Shown one piece after another: positions 9,046 through 16,682 of a stretch of DNA of 64,000 nt. Where the stretch lies: NCBI GenBank assembly GCA_030673825.1, contig JAUTCS010000106.1, forward strand, positions 1-64,000. Direction: 5' to 3'. The position numbers and the translations under genes were made by a program. Origin of the DNA: Verrucomicrobiota bacterium JB024 (GTDB lineage: Bacteria > Verrucomicrobiota > Verrucomicrobiia > Opitutales > Cerasicoccaceae). Within the stretch, counting starts at the first letter, position 1. Each line of letters begins with the position of its first letter. The notes beneath the pieces were generated by a model. It had not been told where the DNA came from, ran no database searches, and saw only the letters and a program-made list of their open reading frames with translations.

Positions 9046-9408
9046 ATGAAACTTCAGAAGAAACGCGAACTGACGCAAAAGCGCCGCTGGCGCATCCGCA
9101 AGAAAATCGAAGGTACCGCCGAACGGCCCCGCCTGGTCGTGCGTTTTTCGCACCAGCACATCTATGCCCAGTGCATCGACGACGCTGCCGGTCACACCGT
9201 GGTTTCCGCCTCTTCGCTGGACAAAGACCAGCGCGAGAGCGCGATCAAGCCGAACGTGGACGGTGCCACCGCCCTCGGCAAGAACCTTGGCGAAAAGGCC
9301 AAGGCTGCCGGTATCCAGGCCGTGGTCTTCGACCGCGCCGGTCGCCGCTATCACGGGTGCGTGAAGGCCTTTGCCGACGCCGCCCGCGAAGCCGGTCTCA
9401 AATTCTAA
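9046..9408 (+). CDS. rplR: 50S ribosomal protein L18
   Basis: L18, 120 residues, binds 5S rRNA with L5. RPRLVVRFSHQHIYAQ, the Ser-rich VVSASSLDKDQ and the ending FDRAGRRYHGCVKAFADAAREAGLKF define the family. It begins 11 bases after rplF; rpsE starts 15 bases downstream. Confidence 0.97.
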   Translation: MKLQKKRELTQKRRWRIRKKIEGTAERPRLVVRFSHQHIYAQCIDDAAGHTVVSASSLDKDQRESAIKPNVDGATALGKNLGEKAKAAGIQAVVFDRAGRRYHGCVKAFADAAREAGLKF

Positions 9409-9423
9409 CCTATTTATATCAGC

Positions 9424-10056
9424 ATGAGTAATCAGCCCAGCAGCAATAATCCCCAAGAGCGCGGTCGTGGTGGACAGGGCCGCGGCGGTCAGGGTCAGGG
9501 CCGTGGTGGTCCCGGCCGTGGTCGTGGTCCGCGCCGCGAGCGTGCCTCCGAACCGGCCGAAGAGCTTCAGTTCGTCGAGAAGGTCGTGCACATCAACCGT
9601 TGCGCCAAGGTCGTCAAGGGCGGCCGTCGCTTCAGCTTCGCCGCACTGGTCGTATCCGGTGACGGCAAGGGCAAGGTCGGCGTCGGTTACGGCAAGGCCA
9701 AGGAAGTTCCCGAAGCCATCCGCAAGGGCACCGAGCGCGCCCGCGCCAATCAGGAAGACATCAGCCTGAAGGGCCGCACCATCCCGCATGAAGTCCGTGG
9801 CGAACACGACGGCGGCCTGGTCATCCTGCGCCCCGCCTCGGAAGGTACAGGCGTCATCGCTGGTGGCGGCATCCGTGCCGTGCTCGAAGCGGTCGGTATC
9901 CAGGACGTGCTTTCCAAGTCCCTCGGTTCGAACAACCCGGGTGCCATGGTCAACGCGACCCTCGACGGCCTGCGCCAGCTGCGCTCCGCCGAACGGATCG
10001 CCCAGATCAAGCGTGCCGGCACCAAGCGTGAAGAACCGGCCGAGACCCTCGCCTAA
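9424..10056 (+). CDS. rpsE: 30S ribosomal protein S5 with Arg/Gly-rich N-terminal extension
   Basis: S5, 210 residues against about 165 in E. coli. The conserved core runs from about residue 49 ([20 protein letters not shown]) through [17 protein letters not shown] and the C-terminal lobe ([20 protein letters not shown], then [16 protein letters not shown]). S5 helps form the mRNA entry channel and controls decoding accuracy. The extra N-terminal 45 residues are almost entirely Gly, Arg and Gln ([10 protein letters not shown]-type repeats), an RGG-like RNA-binding tail. The normal partner downstream, rpmD (L30), is absent: rplO follows after 39 bases. Confidence 0.97.
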   Translation: MSNQPSSNNPQERGRGGQGRGGQGQGRGGPGRGRGPRRERASEPAEELQFVEKVVHINRCAKVVKGGRRFSFAALVVSGDGKGKVGVGYGKAKEVPEAIRKGTERARANQEDISLKGRTIPHEVRGEHDGGLVILRPASEGTGVIAGGGIRAVLEAVGIQDVLSKSLGSNNPGAMVNATLDGLRQLRSAERIAQIKRAGTKREEPAETLA

Positions 10057-10095
10057 TAAGGCACACTTACCGTCTTACCAGAGGAAATCCTTACC

Positions 10096-10578
10096 ATGAA
10101 ACTTCATTCCCTGAGCAACAACCCCGGAGCGACCCACCGCAAGAAGCGTCGCGGTATCGGCCCCGGCAGCGGCAACGGCAAGACCGCCGGTCGCGGCCAA
10201 AAGGGTCAGAAGGCCCGTTCGGGCGCCAGCATCCGCCCCGGTTTCGAGGGTGGCCAGATCCCGTTGTACCGCACGCTCCCGCACCGCGGTTTCAACAATT
10301 ACAACTTCCGCAAGGAGTACGAGGCCGTCAACGTGAGCGTCCTTGAAAAGCTGGAAGCGACCGAGATCACCGTCGAAAGCCTGAAGAAGGCCGGGATCGT
10401 CGCCCGCAAGTCCAAGCTGGTCAAGGTGCTCGGCCACGGTGAAATCACCCGTGCCATCACCGTGACGGCGGACAAGTTCTCCGAGAGCGCCAAGCAGAAG
10501 ATCGAAGCCGCCGGTGGCAAAGTCATCCTGACCAAGCCGGCCAAAACCGCCGAGGAAGCTCCCGCTAAGGACGAATAA
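10096..10578 (+). CDS. rplO: 50S ribosomal protein L15
   Basis: L15, 160 residues, a late assembly protein of the 50S subunit. MKLHSLSNNPGATHRKKRRG, GRGQKGQKARSG and FEGGQIPLYRTLPHRGF are diagnostic. The C-terminal 15 residues (PAKTAEEAPAKDE) form a short charged tail beyond the usual end. The start has a good ribosome-binding site (AGAGGAAAT). It precedes secY. Confidence 0.97.
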   Translation: MKLHSLSNNPGATHRKKRRGIGPGSGNGKTAGRGQKGQKARSGASIRPGFEGGQIPLYRTLPHRGFNNYNFRKEYEAVNVSVLEKLEATEITVESLKKAGIVARKSKLVKVLGHGEITRAITVTADKFSESAKQKIEAAGGKVILTKPAKTAEEAPAKDE

Positions 10579-10626
10579 TCCGACCCGGGCCGCCCGGCGG
10601 CCTGAGCCTCAACATCTGCTGCACTC

Positions 10627-12129
10627 ATGCTCAACGCCTTCCTCAACTGTTTAAAGATCCCGGAACTGCGGAGCCGGATTTTCTTCACCTTTGGCATGGT
10701 TTTCGTCGCCCGTGTGGGCGCCGCGATTCCGTTGCCGGGGCTGAATCCGGAGCCGCTCCAGAAGTTCTTCGAGTACCAGGCCTCCGCCACCGGCGGCGTC
10801 CTGGGCCTCTATAACATGTTTACGGGAGGCGCGCTGCTCAACGGTGCCGTCTTCGCGCTGGGCATCATGCCGTACATCAGCGCCTCGATCATTCTCCAGC
10901 TCATGGCGGCCGTCGTTCCGACGCTGGCCCGCCTGCAGCAGGAGGGCGAGATTGGCCGCCAGAAGATCACGCAGTACACCCGTTACCTGACCATCGGCAT
11001 TGCGCTGGTGCAGGGCCTGCTGCTGAACCTCGCGCTGATCCGCTACCCGGACCGCATCTTCCAGGGCTTCGACATCGACCGCTGGGGTGCGATTGTGATC
11101 ATTGACCCGACCTGGTTCCTGATCACCTCGACCATCTTCCTGACCGCAGGTACGATCCTGCTGATGTGGATCGGCGAGCAGATCACGGAGAAGGGGATCG
11201 GCAACGGTATCTCGCTCCTGATCACGATCGGCATCATCGCCCGTTTTCCGAGCGCGATGTGGTCGGCCTGGCGTCTGGTCACGGCCAAGGCCGGGGCCGA
11301 AGCCAGCATGAGCGTGCCGAAGGCTGTGCTCATGGTCATCCTCTTTGTCGCCGTGGTGGCGGGTATCGTCGCAGTCACACAGGCGGTACGAAAAATACCC
11401 GTGCAGTACGCCAAGCGCGTCGTGGGCCGCAAGGTCTTCGGCGGGCAGAGCTCGTTCCTGCCGCTGAAGGTGAACTACTCGGGCGTTATGCCGGTCATCT
11501 TCGCCAGCGCGATCATGCTCTTCCCGGCCCAGATCCTGAACTCCCTGGCGGGCGTGTTTAACAGCGAAACGCTGTCCAACATCGCCAATTCTTTCAGCAT
11601 GAGCGGTATCGGTTACTACATTACCGAAGCCGTGCTCATCATGGGCTTCAGCTACTTCTGGGTCTCGATTATGTTCAAACCGATCCAGATCGCCGACGAC
11701 CTGAAGAAGAACGGCGGCTACATCCCGGGCGTCCGCCCCGGCGAGCCGACGGCCCGCTTCCTGGACTTCGTCATGACCCGTCTGACGCTGGCCGGTGCGA
11801 TCTTCCTGACCGTGATCGCCCTGTTCCCGAACCTGATCATGGCCACGCAGCGCATCCCGCAGAACATCGCCCTGTTCTTCGGCGGTACCGGTACGCTGAT
11901 CGCCGTCGGTGTCATGCTCGACACCATGCGTCAGGTCGAAACCTATCTTTTGCAGCGGCACTACGACGGCTTCCTCAAGAAGGGCCGCAGCCGTTCGCGT
12001 GCCAGCGGACGCACACGCCAGCTGGTCGATTCCTCCGAGCTGAAGAACCTCGGCGCGCTGTGGATGCCGCTGGGTATCCTCTTCGCGGTCGGTATGGTCT
12101 GCTGGATACTGCGCACCCAGGCGCTTTAG
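10627..12129 (+). CDS. secY: Protein translocase subunit SecY
   Basis: SecY, 500 residues, longer than the 443 of E. coli. It is the pore of the SecYEG channel in the inner membrane. About ten hydrophobic segments are visible, starting at the first transmembrane helix (FTFGMVFVARVGAAIPLPG). Conserved pieces include the second segment (GIMPYISASIILQLM), the Sec motif GIGNGISLLI and the basic cytoplasmic loop before the last helices (GRSRSRASGRTRQL). Placement after rplO and before map is the standard spc operon end. Extra length lies mostly in the loops and around the C-terminal part. Confidence 0.97.
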   Translation: MLNAFLNCLKIPELRSRIFFTFGMVFVARVGAAIPLPGLNPEPLQKFFEYQASATGGVLGLYNMFTGGALLNGAVFALGIMPYISASIILQLMAAVVPTLARLQQEGEIGRQKITQYTRYLTIGIALVQGLLLNLALIRYPDRIFQGFDIDRWGAIVIIDPTWFLITSTIFLTAGTILLMWIGEQITEKGIGNGISLLITIGIIARFPSAMWSAWRLVTAKAGAEASMSVPKAVLMVILFVAVVAGIVAVTQAVRKIPVQYAKRVVGRKVFGGQSSFLPLKVNYSGVMPVIFASAIMLFPAQILNSLAGVFNSETLSNIANSFSMSGIGYYITEAVLIMGFSYFWVSIMFKPIQIADDLKKNGGYIPGVRPGEPTARFLDFVMTRLTLAGAIFLTVIALFPNLIMATQRIPQNIALFFGGTGTLIAVGVMLDTMRQVETYLLQRHYDGFLKKGRSRSRASGRTRQLVDSSELKNLGALWMPLGILFAVGMVCWILRTQAL

Positions 12130-12136
12130 GCGAGTT

Positions 12137-12925
12137 ATGTTGCGCCGAGCCGGATACCAGCCGCCTGTCAAAACCGCGGCAGAAATCCTCGCCATGCGCG
12201 AGGTCTGCACGGTGGCGGCAACGGTGCTGGACAAGCTCTGCGCGATGGTCGAACCCGGCATCAACACCTACGACCTCGACCAGGCGGGCCGCCGCCTGAT
12301 GGAGGATATGGGAGCCGAGAGCGCCTGCTACAACTACACGCTCGGCCACAAAGTTTTTCCCGCCTACACCTGCTTGTCGGTCAACGACGAGGTGGTGCAC
12401 GGCATTGGTTCCCTGAAGACCGTTCTGGCCGAAGGGGACAACATCACTGTCGATGTCGTCGTCCGCTATAACGGCTGGATCGGCGACAACGCCCGCACGG
12501 TCATCGTGGGGGAGGGCAGTGAAGACATGCAGCGGCTCGTCCGCACAACTGAAGAGTCCTTTTACAAGGCTCTGGAAGTGGCCCGGCCCGGCAAGCGGGT
12601 GGGGGACATTTCCAACGCCGTCCAGCGCTATGTCGAGGGGCGGGGTTTCTCGGTGGTGCGCGAGTTTGTCGGTCACGGCGTCGGGACCGGCATGCACGAG
12701 GAGCCGCAGATCCCCAACTACGGACGCCGCAACACCGGAGAGCACCTGCGCCCCGGCATGACCCTGGCGATCGAGCCTATGGTCAACGCCGGCAAGCCCG
12801 CGATCCGTATGTCTAATAACGGTTGGACCGCCCACACGCGGGACGGCCAACCAGCCGCTCACTACGAGCACACCGTGTTAATCACCGAAAACGAGCCGGA
12901 AATCTTAACAATTCCGAAAAAATAA
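12137..12925 (+). CDS. map: Methionine aminopeptidase type I
   Basis: Type I methionine aminopeptidase, 262 residues, which removes the initiator Met from nascent proteins. The metal ligands are visible as two Asp in the VDVVVRYNGWIGDNART segment, His in GHGVGTGMHEEPQIPNYG, Glu in AIEPMV and Glu in HYEHTVLIT. The start used lies 7 bases after secY, giving the common secY-map pairing. infA and rpmJ, which often follow, are absent; only a 71-base AT-rich gap separates map from rpsM. Confidence 0.96.
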   Translation: MLRRAGYQPPVKTAAEILAMREVCTVAATVLDKLCAMVEPGINTYDLDQAGRRLMEDMGAESACYNYTLGHKVFPAYTCLSVNDEVVHGIGSLKTVLAEGDNITVDVVVRYNGWIGDNARTVIVGEGSEDMQRLVRTTEESFYKALEVARPGKRVGDISNAVQRYVEGRGFSVVREFVGHGVGTGMHEEPQIPNYGRRNTGEHLRPGMTLAIEPMVNAGKPAIRMSNNGWTAHTRDGQPAAHYEHTVLITENEPEILTIPKK

Positions 12926-12996
12926 CTTTGCAAACCGGATTTTTTTGTTAGTCTTCCCGTTTTCCCAAATTCCTGGATCCTTAAATTTACCATTTT

Positions 12997-13371
12997 ATGC
13001 CGCGTTTACTAGGTGTAGATATCCCTGCCAACAAGAAGATCGAGTTTTCCCTTCAGTACATCTACGGGATCGGTCCTCAGCGTGCTCGTCTGCTGTGCGA
13101 CGAAGCTGGCATTGACCCGAACGTCCGCGCCCACGAGCTGAGCGAAGAAGACCTGAACAAGGTCGTCAACCTCATCATGCAGAAGGGCTTCAAGGTCGAG
13201 GGTGACCTGCGCCGCGAAGTCACTGGCAATCTCAAGCGCCTCCAGGCCATCCGCTGCTACCGCGGCATCCGCCATCAGCGCGGTCTGCCGGTGCGTGGCC
13301 AGCGTACCCAAACCAATGCCCGTACGCGTAAGGGCGCCCGTCGCACCGTCGGTGTGATGAAGAAGAAGTAA
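12997..13371 (+). CDS. rpsM: 30S ribosomal protein S13
   Basis: S13, 124 residues, in the 30S head with contacts to S19, the 50S subunit and tRNA. MPRLLGVDIPANKKIEFSL, the YGIGPQRARLL helix-hairpin-helix and the C-terminal CYRGIRHQRGLPVRGQRTQT are typical. It opens the alpha block after a 71-base AT-rich gap that probably contains a promoter, although I cannot place its boxes with confidence. Confidence 0.97.
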   Translation: MPRLLGVDIPANKKIEFSLQYIYGIGPQRARLLCDEAGIDPNVRAHELSEEDLNKVVNLIMQKGFKVEGDLRREVTGNLKRLQAIRCYRGIRHQRGLPVRGQRTQTNARTRKGARRTVGVMKKK

Positions 13372-13389
13372 TCCTTTTACAGTTCATCC

Positions 13390-13935
13390 ATGAGCGAAGA
13401 AGATAAGAAGCAGGCCGCCCCGGCGGAAGAAGTTGCCCAACAGGCTCCGGCCAAGGAAGCCCCCAAGGGCGAAGCGGCCCCGGAAGCCAAGGAGGCAGAA
13501 GAGGCCAAGTCCTCCCAGCCGACCGCGCAGGATCTCCTCTCCGAGGGGCTTGGCGACGTTAAAATCCGCAAGGCCAAGGGCAGCAAGAACATCCACAGCG
13601 GTGTCTGCCACATCCTGGCTACCTTCAACAACACCAAGGTGACCTTCTCCGATGCCAGCGGCAACGTGATCTCGTGGTCCAGCTCGGGCAAGTGCAACTT
13701 CCGCGGCTCGCGTAAGTCCACCGCCTACGCCGCCCAGGTCGTGACCCAGGACGCCGGCCGCGTGGCCATGTCCCACGGTCTGAAGGAAGTCGCCGTCAAG
13801 GTCAAGGGCCCCGGCATGGGTCGTGACTCGGCCATCCGCGCTCTCCAGTCTCTCGGGCTGAACGTTCTCGTGATCGAGGACGTGACCCCGATCCCGCACA
13901 ACGGTTGCCGCGCTCCGAAGCGCCGCCGCGTCTAA
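13390..13935 (+). CDS. rpsK: 30S ribosomal protein S11 with acidic N-terminal extension
   Basis: S11, 181 residues against roughly 129 in most bacteria. The normal S11 begins near residue 57 ([19 protein letters not shown]) and continues through [23 protein letters not shown] and the end [16 protein letters not shown]11 lies on the 30S platform next to the Shine-Dalgarno duplex. The first 56 residues are rich in Glu, Ala, Lys and Pro and look disordered. The ATG at 13390 is the only start in the short gap after rpsM; no start codon closer to the core stands out, so the extension is likely genuine. Confidence 0.96.
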   Translation: MSEEDKKQAAPAEEVAQQAPAKEAPKGEAAPEAKEAEEAKSSQPTAQDLLSEGLGDVKIRKAKGSKNIHSGVCHILATFNNTKVTFSDASGNVISWSSSGKCNFRGSRKSTAYAAQVVTQDAGRVAMSHGLKEVAVKVKGPGMGRDSAIRALQSLGLNVLVIEDVTPIPHNGCRAPKRRRV

Positions 13936-13951
13936 TTTTTTCCACCTTTTT

Positions 13952-13977
13952 CCCGCCGGGGATGGCAAGCCGGCGGG
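13952..13977 (+). promoter_or_regulatory. GC-rich hairpin between rpsK and rpsD
   Basis: An 8-bp perfect stem (CCCGCCGG paired with CCGGCGGG, 10-base loop) lies 17 bases after the rpsK stop. It is not followed by a T-run, so it is not a classical terminator. It could be an mRNA-processing site, an attenuator or a binding site for the S4 product encoded just downstream. The function is inference. Confidence 0.4.
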
Positions 13978-14011
13978 CTTAACCCGACTGCCACCAAGAT
14001 AGATACTCACC

Positions 14012-14620
14012 ATGGCTCGTTATACCGGACCTACCACTCGCATCAATCGCCGCTTTGGGCAGGCGATCTTCGCGCCCAGCAAGGCGTTCGAACGCAAGCC
14101 GCATCCTCCCGGCATCCACGGCCCGCGCCTGCGCCGCAAGATTTCGGACTTCTCGACCGGCCTGAATGAAAAGCAGAAGCTGCGCTACATGTACGGGCTG
14201 ACCGAAAAGCAGTTCCGCCGCACCTTCGACAAGGCCAAGGCTCAGCGCGGTGTTACCGGTGAGATATTCCTCCAGCTGCTCGAAACCCGCCTGGACAACG
14301 TGATCTACCAGCTCGGCCTGGCTCGTTCGCGTCAGGCGGCCCGCCAGTTCGTCTGCCACGGGCACATCCAGGTCAACGGCCACAAGGTTGACATCCCCAG
14401 CTACGAAGTGAAGCCGGGCGACATCATCGAAGTGCGTGACCGCACCTCCTCCCGCCAGCTTGCCACGCGCAACCTGGAAGACAGCCAGTACCGCACGATT
14501 CCGGCCTGGCTCGCGCTTGACCACGACGCCTTCCGCGCCACGGCCAACCGTCTCCCCGTCGCCGAAGAGATGGAGCAGGGTATCAACCTGCAGATCATCG
14601 TCGAGTTCTACAGCCGCTAA
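14012..14620 (+). CDS. rpsD: 30S ribosomal protein S4
   Basis: S4, 202 residues, a primary 16S rRNA binder that helps form the mRNA entry site and in E. coli represses the alpha operon. MARYTGPTTRINRRFGQ lacks the cysteines of zinc-binding S4 forms. The S4 RNA-binding domain is clear (ETRLDNVIYQLGLARSRQAA, then RQFVCHGHIQVNGHKVDIPS). It ends INLQIIVEFYSR. Hairpins flank the gene on both sides. Confidence 0.97.
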   Translation: MARYTGPTTRINRRFGQAIFAPSKAFERKPHPPGIHGPRLRRKISDFSTGLNEKQKLRYMYGLTEKQFRRTFDKAKAQRGVTGEIFLQLLETRLDNVIYQLGLARSRQAARQFVCHGHIQVNGHKVDIPSYEVKPGDIIEVRDRTSSRQLATRNLEDSQYRTIPAWLALDHDAFRATANRLPVAEEMEQGINLQIIVEFYSR

Positions 14621-14644
14621 CCGTTTCCCTTCGGGGAAGCGGTT
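14619..14644 (+). promoter_or_regulatory. UUCG-capped hairpin between rpsD and rpoA
   Basis: An 11-bp stem (AACCGTTTCCC with GGGAAGCGGTT, one G-U pair) closed by a TTCG tetraloop starts within the rpsD stop codon. C(UUCG)G loops are exceptionally stable in RNA. Only a weak T-run (TCTTTC) follows about 10 bases later, so partial attenuation between ribosomal-protein and RNA polymerase genes, or 3'-end protection, is more likely than full termination. Confidence 0.5.
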
Positions 14645-14688
14645 CTCCGCTGTCTTTCACCACCTTTCACCCATTCCACTATCCACCT

Positions 14689-15744
14689 ATGAGCACTGTC
14701 GAAGAAGCCACCGTCGCCGACCAGAAACCCGCTCCCTCCAACTCGCTCAAGCGCCTGGGCAAGTTCGAGCTACCGAAGCGCCTGGTCAAGGATGAGGCCA
14801 CCGCCACCGACACGTATGCCGCCTTTACCGCTGAGCCGTTTGAAACCGGTTACGGGCACACCATCGGCAACTCCCTGCGCCGCGTCCTGCTCAGCTCGAT
14901 CGAAGGCGCCGCCATCAGCAGCATCAAGATTGACGGCGTTGATCATGAGTTCCAGAGCATCGACGGCGTGGTCGAGGATGTCACCGACATCGTCCTGAAC
15001 CTCAAAAAGGTTCTGCTGACCTGCCATCGTCGCGAAGGCGCCCGCCTGCTGATCGACGTGGACAAGGAAGGCCCTGTCACCGCCGGCGACATCAAGGAAG
15101 ACGCCAACGTCAAGGTCCTCAATCCCGATCACGTCATCTGCCATCTCGACAAGAAGCGCCGCTTCCTGGCCGAGATCGAGGTCAAGGTCGGTCGCGGTTT
15201 CTGCACCGCCGACGAGAACAAGCGCGAAGAACAGATCATCGGCCTGATTCCGATCGACTCGCTCTTCAGCCCGGTCCGCCTCGTCAAGTACGCGGTGGAA
15301 AACACCCGTGTCGGCCAGATGACCGACTATGACCGCCTCATCCTTGAAGTGAACACCGACGGGCGCATCAGCCCCGACGACGCGCTCAAGGAAGCCGCCG
15401 CCATCCTGCGCCACCACCTGGACGTCTTCGACGAAGTCAGCCAGGAACGCGTCGAGTTCGAAAGCGAAAGCAAGCAGATCAGCGAAGAGCAGAACCGCCT
15501 GCGCAAGCTGCTGAACATGAGCGTCAACGAAATCGAGCTTTCCGTCCGCGCGGCCAACTGCCTGAACAACGCCAACATCACCACCGTTGGCGAACTGGCG
15601 ATGAAGACCGAGCAGGAGATGCTCAAGTACCGCAATTTCGGCAAGAAGTCGCTCAACGAGATCAAGGCCAAGCTGGAGCAGCTCGGTTTGTCTCTGGGCA
15701 TGAAGCTCGACGAGCGCCTTCTGGAAAAATCCATCAGCGAATAA
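14689..15744 (+). CDS. rpoA: DNA-directed RNA polymerase subunit alpha
   Basis: RNA polymerase alpha subunit, 351 residues, which dimerises to nucleate polymerase assembly. The N-terminal domain shows FTAEPFETGYGHTIGNSLRR and LRRVLLSSIEGAAISS. The C-terminal domain, which binds UP elements and activators, begins near residue 268 (LLNMSVNEIELSVRAANCLN) and contains IREL-type NEIKAKLEQLGLSLGMKL. The first 20 residues are a short Ala/Glu/Ser-rich lead. It lies between rpsD and rplQ as in most bacteria. Confidence 0.98.
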   Translation: MSTVEEATVADQKPAPSNSLKRLGKFELPKRLVKDEATATDTYAAFTAEPFETGYGHTIGNSLRRVLLSSIEGAAISSIKIDGVDHEFQSIDGVVEDVTDIVLNLKKVLLTCHRREGARLLIDVDKEGPVTAGDIKEDANVKVLNPDHVICHLDKKRRFLAEIEVKVGRGFCTADENKREEQIIGLIPIDSLFSPVRLVKYAVENTRVGQMTDYDRLILEVNTDGRISPDDALKEAAAILRHHLDVFDEVSQERVEFESESKQISEEQNRLRKLLNMSVNEIELSVRAANCLNNANITTVGELAMKTEQEMLKYRNFGKKSLNEIKAKLEQLGLSLGMKLDERLLEKSISE

Positions 15745-15766
15745 CACAACTTACATTCTTTAAGTC

Positions 15767-16348
15767 ATGCGCCATAACAATCACCGGCACGTCCTGGGCG
15801 TCAAGAAGGCCCACCGCGGCGCGCTCATGGCAAACCTGGCCACCGCGCTCTTTACCCACGGCCGCATCAAGACGACCCTGGCCAAGGCCAAGGCCCTCCG
15901 TCCCTTCGCCGAAAAGATGATCACGCTCGCCTGCAAGGCGGCCGCCACGGAAGATGCCGCCCGCAAGCTGCACTACCGCCGTCAGGCCATCTCGCAGATC
16001 CGTGACGTCGCTGCGGTTAAGAAGCTCTTCGACGAGCGTGTGAGCGAGTTTACCGCCCGCAATGGCGGCTACACCCGCATTTACAAGCTCGTCCCCCGTA
16101 TCGGCGATGCCGCCGACATGGCCCTGATTGAGCTGATCGCCGCCGACGACGAAGGCTACGCCAAGCCGAAGCGCAAGGGTGCCGCCAAGAAGTCCGCTGC
16201 CAAGGGCAAGAAGAAGGCTGCCGCCAAGGCCGCTGAAGAGCCCAAGGCTGAAGAGGCCCCCGCCGCGGAGGAAGCTCCTGTCGCTGAGGAACCCAAGGCT
16301 GAAGCCGCCGCCGAAACGCCGGCCGAAGACACCGAGGAGAAGAAGTAA
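15767..16348 (+). CDS. rplQ: 50S ribosomal protein L17 with long Lys/Ala/Glu C-terminal tail
   Basis: L17, 193 residues against about 120-130 normally. The core (residues 1-125) is standard: MRHNNHRHVLGVKKAHRGAL, then LFTHGRIKTTLAKAKALRP and the end GDAADMALIELI. From about residue 132 a low-complexity tail begins. It is first Lys/Ala-rich (KGAAKKSAAKGKKKAAAK) and then Glu/Ala/Pro-rich, ending EDTEEKK. The basic half could bind rRNA and the acidic half could be a protein contact; that is inference. A strong terminator follows 37 bases downstream. Confidence 0.96.
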   Translation: MRHNNHRHVLGVKKAHRGALMANLATALFTHGRIKTTLAKAKALRPFAEKMITLACKAAATEDAARKLHYRRQAISQIRDVAAVKKLFDERVSEFTARNGGYTRIYKLVPRIGDAADMALIELIAADDEGYAKPKRKGAAKKSAAKGKKKAAAKAAEEPKAEEAPAAEEAPVAEEPKAEAAAETPAEDTEEKK

Positions 16349-16385
16349 CGCCCGAGCACATTGCCAGGGATGAAATCTTTCCACT

Positions 16386-16424
16386 GCGACGCGCCTCCCT
16401 GCCGGAGCGCGTCGCTTTGCTTTT
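16386..16424 (+). terminator. Rho-independent terminator of the ribosomal supercluster
   Basis: A perfect 9-bp GC-rich stem (GCGACGCGC with GCGCGTCGC, 16386-16394 and 16407-16415), extended inward by TCC/GGA, is followed by TTTGCTTTT. It lies 37 bases after rplQ and 9 before the next gene, so it should end the long ribosomal transcript. Confidence 0.88.
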
Positions 16425-16432
16425 AGCCGGTC

Positions 16433-16666
16433 GTGATCGATATCGATTTTTCCGTCTTCACCTTTCTATATGTCAGCTCGGGCATGGCGGTCATCCTCGG
16501 GCTCTGGTTCTACTATGACCGCCGGGATGTCTCGCTCTACGAGCGCATCCGTGTCCGTCACACCTTTCATTGTATCCAGTGCGGCACGCTTTATTCCGAG
16601 CGTGGCGCGCGCGAAGTCTCCCGCTGTCCGCACTGCGGGTTTGAAAACGCTAAATTGAAATTCTGA
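16433..16666 (+). CDS. Small membrane protein with zinc ribbon
   Basis: Predicted protein of 77 residues with a GTG start. One transmembrane helix (about residues 8-27, [18 protein letters not shown]) is followed by a cytoplasmic basic stretch and a C-terminal zinc ribbon with two CxxC pairs (CIQC at about 48-51 and CPHC at 66-69). I do not recognise a named family. It lies between the rplQ terminator and guaA, 16 bases before guaA, so it may be co-transcribed with guaA. The GTG is the only start that includes the whole helix. Confidence 0.75.
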   Translation: MIDIDFSVFTFLYVSSGMAVILGLWFYYDRRDVSLYERIRVRHTFHCIQCGTLYSERGAREVSRCPHCGFENAKLKF

Positions 16667-16682
16667 GTTAGCCCTCACTCTC

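Noticed and set aside
12926-12996. Specific promoter boxes before rpsM
   Set aside because: TTGCAA at 12928 has no -10 at proper distance, so no promoter is annotated in spite of the AT-rich gap.
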